Assembly (NCBI GenBank): GCA_002720055.1
Contig: PBGH01000019.1
Coordinates: 1-27,334 of the forward strand
Direction: 5' to 3'
Source of the DNA: Methanobacteriota archaeon
GTDB lineage: Archaea > Thermoplasmatota > Poseidoniia > Poseidoniales > Thalassarchaeaceae
Length of the DNA stretch: 27,334 nucleotides
Of this stretch, positions 23,081 through 27,334 are shown piece after piece. Under the pieces are notes generated by a model that saw only the letters and a list, made by a program, of their open reading frames with translations, was not told where the DNA came from and ran no database searches. How positions within the stretch are numbered: the first letter of the stretch is position 1; each line of letters begins with the position of its first letter. The translations under genes were made by a program, and so were the position numbers.

Positions 23081-25192
23081 ATGGATGTCGAAGCCCGGTC
23101 GAATGATGCCTCACTAGCCAGAATAAAGTGGCTTGCTGAGCAGCTAGAAATCCATTCAGATTTATATTACAACAAAGCAGATCCTATAATTTCAGATTCT
23201 GAGTTTGATGCCTTAAGGGACGAGTTGCAAAACCTCTCTCCCGACCATCCACAACTCAGCATAGTCGGATCTGATCCTCCACCTGGATCTGAAAAGGTGG
23301 AACACCTATTCAGAATGATGAGCTTAGATAAGGCTAACTCGGATGAAGAGGTAGCCCACTTCGTTTCGGAGACTACTGCTAAGGGAAGAAGATTCGTCTG
23401 TCAGCCGAAACTAGATGGCTCCGCACTCTCGCTAGAGTACAGAAGGGGAAGATTGACCAAGGCAGCAACTAGAGGCAATGGAAAAAGAGGAGAAGACGTC
23501 ACAGCAAACGTTCGAAGAATGATAAACATCCCAGTAAAGCTCGATTGGGAGGGAGACTGTCATGTCAGAGGAGAGGTGGTAATGCCTCTCGAGATATTCA
23601 AAGAAAAGTACTCACATGTAGCTCCAAATCCTAGAAATCTCGCAGCTGGAGCTCTTCGACAGAAACATGTCGATGCAGGTAAGGGCAGCCCTGAGGACTT
23701 GGCATTCATAGCATACGGAGTAGAATTCCCATCCGAGAAAAACCGACATCCTGACAGCCCAGAGCCACCTCACTTCAAACTAGACTCCGAAGTCATCTCA
23801 TGGATAGAAAAAATGGGCATAGATATAGCCGGAAACACCGTGGTTTCCGGTGAAGACGATACCTCAACAACCAAGGCAATCCTCTCCATAACTAAGGAAT
23901 GGTTCGAATCAAGGGATTCAGCAGATTGGGAGATGGACGGGGTCGTGATTAAACTCGACCGCCTTGACAAAAGAGAACTACTTGGCCAAACTGCTCATCA
24001 CCCGAGATGGGCGTTGGCTTGGAAGTTTCCTCCCGAGGAAGCTATTACTGTTCTGATGGAGGTGTACTGGCAGACTGGAAGGACGGGAAATGTAACGCCT
24101 GTATCCAGAGTGGCTCCAGTAGTAGTTTCTGGGGTAACGGTAGAGAACACAACTCTCCATAACAAGGGGGAGGTGGAAAGGCTTGGAATAATGCTCGGCG
24201 ATAAAGTGAGGTTAGTACGCAGGGGAGACGTCATCCCAAAGATCACAGAGGTTCTAGGTCCAGCCAGTCAGATAGATTTGGATGACAGGTTACATGCAGA
24301 TGGAACTGAATTCACAGAAGAAATTCCTAGCAGATCCACCATTGAGGCCCCCGTAAATTGTCCACGATGTAGTGGTGAACTGGAGGAAGAAGGAGCATTC
24401 ATTCGATGCATAAATATCGACTGTCCAGCTCGCTTGGAGAGAACTATACTATACTGGTGTAGAAAGTTAGGAATGGATGGGATTGGAGAGAAGCTTGCAG
24501 AGCAACTCTGCTCTTCGGGAATGGTTTCTAGTCTTGCGGACCTCTATCGTCTTGAGGATAGGAAGACAGAGCTAATCAGTCTGGACAGGATGGCAGAAAA
24601 ATCTGTAAAAAATGTTCTAAACGAGCTTAGGAATACAAGGAAAATGACCCTAATCGAATTTATTTCGGCACTTGGATTGCCTAGGATAGGTCCAGAGATT
24701 GCTACATTGGTCTGCTCAGAGGTGAAGACATTCGAAGAGCTGATCAAGATGATCGATGAAAGGGATGAAGCAATACAGAGATTGGTGTCTATAGACAGAA
24801 TTGGTGAGACTGTAGCACAACTCCTCCTAGATGGAATATCAGATAGGCGCGACTCCATACTGGATCTATACACTCAAATAGAGATAATCGCAGGGAATCA
24901 ACTTAATTCAGAAGGACCACTATCTGGAAGTACATTCTGTATTACGGGCACTCTTACCCGACCTAGGAAGGAAATAGCATTGTCAATAAAGTCAGAGGGG
25001 GGAAAGGTAGTTTCTTCGGTATCTGGAAATCTAAACTACTTGGTAGCGGGAACCTCAGCCGGATCTAAGATGGACAAGGCCAGAAGGCTGGGAGTAAGGG
25101 TGATCTCAGAAACTGAACTTGACGATCTACTTGGCGGGACAATTTTAGAAGATCTCCCCGATGAGAGACAGACAACTCTAGGAGAGTTCTAA
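23081..25192 (+). CDS. ligA: NAD+-dependent DNA ligase (LigA)
   Basis: Seals DNA nicks using NAD+. The 703-residue protein is complete. Domain Ia has SDLYYNKADPIISDSEFD (26-43), adenylation uses Lys110 in KLDGSALSLEY, followed by TRGNGKRGEDVT, MDGVVIKL (285-292) and HHPRWALAWKFPPEE. After the OB fold (TGRTGNVTPVSRVAPV) comes a four-cysteine zinc finger (Cys427, 430, 443, 448), an HhH region (LGLPRIGPEIA, IDRIGETVA) and a BRCT domain at about 614-686. The tail ends RQTTLGEF, a PIP-box-like sequence. NAD+ ligase is the bacterial type; most archaea rely on ATP-dependent ligase, though haloarchaea also have LigA. Bacterial origin by transfer is inferred. It starts 52 bp after the tRNA and its stop overlaps the convergent PAC2 gene by 4 bp. 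Confidence 0.96.
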   Translation: MDVEARSNDASLARIKWLAEQLEIHSDLYYNKADPIISDSEFDALRDELQNLSPDHPQLSIVGSDPPPGSEKVEHLFRMMSLDKANSDEEVAHFVSETTAKGRRFVCQPKLDGSALSLEYRRGRLTKAATRGNGKRGEDVTANVRRMINIPVKLDWEGDCHVRGEVVMPLEIFKEKYSHVAPNPRNLAAGALRQKHVDAGKGSPEDLAFIAYGVEFPSEKNRHPDSPEPPHFKLDSEVISWIEKMGIDIAGNTVVSGEDDTSTTKAILSITKEWFESRDSADWEMDGVVIKLDRLDKRELLGQTAHHPRWALAWKFPPEEAITVLMEVYWQTGRTGNVTPVSRVAPVVVSGVTVENTTLHNKGEVERLGIMLGDKVRLVRRGDVIPKITEVLGPASQIDLDDRLHADGTEFTEEIPSRSTIEAPVNCPRCSGELEEEGAFIRCINIDCPARLERTILYWCRKLGMDGIGEKLAEQLCSSGMVSSLADLYRLEDRKTELISLDRMAEKSVKNVLNELRNTRKMTLIEFISALGLPRIGPEIATLVCSEVKTFEELIKMIDERDEAIQRLVSIDRIGETVAQLLLDGISDRRDSILDLYTQIEIIAGNQLNSEGPLSGSTFCITGTLTRPRKEIALSIKSEGGKVVSSVSGNLNYLVAGTSAGSKMDKARRLGVRVISETELDDLLGGTILEDLPDERQTTLGEF
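25169..25189 (+). other. C-terminal PIP-box-like motif of LigA
   Basis: The last seven codons encode Q-T-T-L-G-E-F (residues 697-703) directly before the stop. Archaeal PCNA-interacting peptides follow QxxLxxF(F), often as QxTLxxFF at an extreme terminus. The second aromatic is missing because the protein ends. It follows an acidic/charged linker after the BRCT domain. Confidence 0.5.
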
Positions 25193-26007
25193 CCATACAT
25201 TCCAGTAGGTGCACCGCTAGTATCTTGAGATGGATTTAGATGAACTGCCATCATATCCCTAATCTGTCCCTCAATTCTCTGGGCCTCTTCCATTAGAGGT
25301 TCTGGATCTAAATGAACAGCAGGAAGTAGACCATCCATACGCCCGATTATTCTAGCCGCAGCTCTAGCATCAGGAATTACTCCCTGTCCGATCTCACCAT
25401 CAGATTCCGCTAGAATGGCAAGAGCATCAATCCGGCGCCTTCTACATTCTCCCATCATTACTCCCGTCATCCCTCCCACCAGTCCTTGTTTTAGTAGAGG
25501 TACTCCGATGTCTTTCAGCAGATCGTGACTAGACTCTTTTGACCCAATTCCTAGCATAGATTCCATTCCCTCGTCTTCATCGAAGATACTGTGACTACTG
25601 TCAATTCCATGAGCGAATGAATCAACCAAGATAGTCGAACTAACTCCCGAAGAGACGATCCAGTCAATCAATCCAGTAGATAGAGGGAGAATTAGCTCCG
25701 ATGGAATCTGAATCTCTGACGCAATCAGAACAACCTTATCACACTGATCCATATTACATATTGGCTCACCCGCATAAAATCTGATTGGAGGCAAAGGCTT
25801 ACCTTCCTGAACTAAACATACTGGAGGGAGTTTTGGATGGCGAACTCCCCCTACAAGTTCTAACTCTAGCTTTTCCACCAAAAAATGAGCTACAATACTA
25901 CTCACGAAACCAACCGATGGGAAACAACTCACCAGTAAGGCTCCAGAAGAGTTGACTCCCTCGTCTACTTCGACCATCGGACCTTCCGTCATGATTCGAG
26001 AAATCAC
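25189..26007 (-). CDS. PAC2-family proteasome assembly chaperone-like protein
   Basis: A 272-residue protein of the PAC2 superfamily, which includes archaeal and eukaryotic proteasome assembly chaperones. Visible features are the N-terminal LLVSCFPSVGFVSSIVAHFLVEKLELELVGGV (family 'G.p.vGlvG..aa..li..l...'), VVLIASEIQIPSE, a Gly-rich VGGMTGVMMGECRRRRIDALAILAES segment, and PDARAAARIIGRMD. The C-terminus ends MYG, which fits the hydrophobic-Tyr-any (HbYX) motif that docks into the 20S core particle. An ATG at 25992 (MTEGPMVEVDEG) is an alternative start and would leave more room for divergent promoters. It converges on ligA with a 4-bp overlap. Confidence 0.8.
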   Translation of the reverse strand: MISRIMTEGPMVEVDEGVNSSGALLVSCFPSVGFVSSIVAHFLVEKLELELVGGVRHPKLPPVCLVQEGKPLPPIRFYAGEPICNMDQCDKVVLIASEIQIPSELILPLSTGLIDWIVSSGVSSTILVDSFAHGIDSSHSIFDEDEGMESMLGIGSKESSHDLLKDIGVPLLKQGLVGGMTGVMMGECRRRRIDALAILAESDGEIGQGVIPDARAAARIIGRMDGLLPAVHLDPEPLMEEAQRIEGQIRDMMAVHLNPSQDTSGAPTGMYG

Positions 26008-26055
26008 TCAATGGTGTTAACCGTTGCCTCCCTCTCGGTTCAGATTGACGTAGTC

Positions 26056-27219
26056 ATGGCCGCCGAGAAAGAAAGCCAATCGAATATCCATCAGGTTTCA
26101 CCTTCATCCTGGAATAGATTCGAGGAATGCCCCAGAAAGTATTGGTTATCGCGACAAAGTCTCCCGAGAAAAGCCAGTATGCCAGCTTCAATGGGCAATG
26201 CGATTCACAATTCGTTTGAGGAAATTTGCAAAACCGAGATTTCCAAAGAATTCGACTATGAGAAGGGATGGTTCGTAGAAATTGTCAGGAGAACTCTAGA
26301 CAAACATTGGGAGATCGAAAGAGATTTGTTCATGGAGGCACCAAGACATCCTAGATGGAAGTCAGAACTATACCAAAAGGCCCTCGAAGGGTTAGTTGGG
26401 AGTTTGAAAATCCTGTTCAAAAGGACAATTGGCGAAATTAGTGATCTTTCTGAACTAGAAGCTTCAGATTGGGCTGAAACTCAAAGTAACATCCTAGCCA
26501 ATGAGGCTACATTAACCTCAAATTGCGGTAAGCTAATGGGGCGATTGGATTTGCTAATCTCGATTAAAAAGTCTGGAAAACCAGATGAATGGATTGTTGC
26601 CGATCTGAAAACTGGAAAACCACCCGTGACCGAATTAGATCCTAAAGTCAGCAGACAACTCAGATTCTATCGAGATATCCTAAAGCAGAACGAAACTGAA
26701 CACCCTATCGTAGTAGCAGAAGGATGGTATTCAGCAAATCAGACTATTCATACAGCAGAAGGACCATCAGTTATTGAAGAAGCATTGGAGTCATGGGAGA
26801 GGATGATCCCCACTCAAGAACCACTCTTAGCAACCCCTAGCCAAGAATCATGCTCTTTCTGCGAGTGGAAGTCTTGGTGTCCGAGTTGGTGGGTGGCAAG
26901 GATGGACGGCGAAATTCCTTCAGGAGGGATGTTCATAGACGAGGTTGTTAATTTGGTTAGATTAGACTCCCAATCCGGGGCTGCACTTTTCCAAAGGGCT
27001 CCACCATCTGGAAAAAACGGAGAGTTAGCAAAATCAAACCATAGATTCGGAGCTATTCTAAAAGATGGTGCACTAGAACAAATGAAGAAAATCATACATT
27101 CTATCGTAGACGACCCCATATTCCTGGGCAGTGCTAGAGTGTCGGGGAAAGTATTGCATCTTGGGGATTGGTCAGAGATTCTACCATGGTCTCCTTTGCT
27201 AGGGCCTGTATCCAAATAA
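26056..27219 (+). CDS. PD-(D/E)XK nuclease with Fe-S cluster cysteines (Cas4/RecB-like)
   Basis: A 387-residue protein of the RecB/AddB/Cas4 nuclease family, likely acting on DNA ends. SPSSWNRFEECPRKYW supplies Cys25, and SCSFCEWKSWCPSW supplies Cys266, Cys269 and Cys275, together the four ligands of the family's 4Fe-4S cluster. Catalytic residues are His51 in MGNAIH, Asp165 in GRLDLL, and Asp183/Lys185 in ADLKTGK, with QLRFY (201-205) as the following Q-x3-Y motif. About 105 residues follow the last cysteine and form an extra domain of unknown type. An upstream in-frame ATG at 26011 would leave only 3 bp to the divergent PAC2 gene, so the ATG at 26056 is preferred. No CRISPR or cas genes are nearby, so repair or recombination is the likelier role. 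Confidence 0.85.
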   Translation: MAAEKESQSNIHQVSPSSWNRFEECPRKYWLSRQSLPRKASMPASMGNAIHNSFEEICKTEISKEFDYEKGWFVEIVRRTLDKHWEIERDLFMEAPRHPRWKSELYQKALEGLVGSLKILFKRTIGEISDLSELEASDWAETQSNILANEATLTSNCGKLMGRLDLLISIKKSGKPDEWIVADLKTGKPPVTELDPKVSRQLRFYRDILKQNETEHPIVVAEGWYSANQTIHTAEGPSVIEEALESWERMIPTQEPLLATPSQESCSFCEWKSWCPSWWVARMDGEIPSGGMFIDEVVNLVRLDSQSGAALFQRAPPSGKNGELAKSNHRFGAILKDGALEQMKKIIHSIVDDPIFLGSARVSGKVLHLGDWSEILPWSPLLGPVSK

Positions 27220-27334
27220 ATCCAATATTTTCTCGGATGAACCCCGAAACTCTTCTGGGAAAGAACCCATTATTTTCCACAGAAGTAGGAGAGTTGCACC
27301 AGCATCGGCATCAGCACTATGTGCCCTTTCAAGC
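27199..27334 (-). CDS. DEDDh 3'-5' exonuclease (DnaQ/RNase T-like), C-terminal end only
   Basis: An open frame enters from the right edge and ends at the TAG at 27201-27199, giving 44 residues. The start lies outside the window. The first residues read LERAHSADADAGATLLLL; HxAxxDA is the Exo III motif of DEDDh exonucleases (His and the last catalytic Asp), normally followed by a helix and then the end of the domain, as here. The remaining 27 residues form the tail. It overlaps the end of the nuclease gene on the other strand by 21 bp. The call rests on one motif. Confidence 0.55.
   Translation of the reverse strand, partial: LERAHSADADAGATLLLLWKIMGSFPEEFRGSSEKILDLFGYRP

Noticed and set aside
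26056..27219. Cas4 as part of a CRISPR system
   Set aside because: There are no repeats, cas1/cas2 or effector genes in the window, and the protein is longer than typical Cas4; a RecB-like repair nuclease is more likely.

Overview
The window looks like a piece of a compact planktonic euryarchaeal genome, most like Marine Group II (Candidatus Poseidoniales) or a close relative. The placement is inferred from gene content. Archaeal core genes (ribosomal protein L18e, RNA polymerase subunit N/Rpb10, a PAC2-type proteasome-assembly chaperone, SD motifs of the GGTGA type) sit beside genes of bacterial type: NADP-isocitrate dehydrogenase, a FadA/FadN/FadE-like beta-oxidation set, NAD+-dependent DNA ligase and a B12-dependent ribonucleotide reductase. 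A giant acidic surface protein with dozens of calcium-binding repeats also fits a marine lifestyle. Intergenic spaces are short and several genes abut or overlap. No insertion sequences, phage genes or CRISPR arrays were seen.

Layout. 1-1078 (minus): 5' end of a class II ribonucleotide reductase gene (nrdJ), preceded by an OsmC-family gene. 1101-2342 (plus): icd. 2461-9508 (plus): a fatty-acid degradation run (thiolase, hydroxyacyl-CoA dehydrogenase/enoyl-CoA hydratase fusion, acyl-CoA dehydrogenase), followed closely by a membrane-anchored alpha/beta hydrolase and a small methyltransferase. 9576-10553 (minus): DHH/DHHA1 phosphoesterase. 10643-11077 (plus): Nudix hydrolase. 11078-12747 (minus): a run of two unrecognised genes (one soluble, one multi-pass membrane) and a PduO-type cobalamin adenosyltransferase. 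12824-13258 (plus): RlmH-type SPOUT methyltransferase, ending in a perfect 10-bp hairpin. 13377-21305 (plus): a 2642-residue surface protein. 21409-23028 (plus): rpl18e-rpl13-rps9-rpoN and tRNA-Pro(GGG). 23081-25192 (plus): ligA. 25189-26007 (minus): PAC2 protein. 26056-27219 (plus): an Fe-S PD-(D/E)XK nuclease. 27199-27334 (minus): 3' end of a DEDDh exonuclease gene.

How the genes fit together. The beta-oxidation genes plus the hydrolase suggest growth on exogenous lipids, since archaeal membranes lack fatty acids; icd would consume acetyl-CoA through the TCA cycle and supply NADPH. The cobalamin adenosyltransferase makes the cofactor that the class II reductase needs. LigA, the PD-(D/E)XK nuclease and the DEDDh exonuclease give the right-hand end a DNA-metabolism flavour. 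The two most interesting points are a C-terminal PIP-box-like motif on the bacterial-type LigA, which could tie it to the archaeal PCNA clamp, and the giant protein's architecture: a large calcium-repeat ectodomain, one membrane helix and a DUF4129-like cytoplasmic tail. Two gene fragments at the window edges (nrdJ and the exonuclease) were found by translating open frames that run off the ends.
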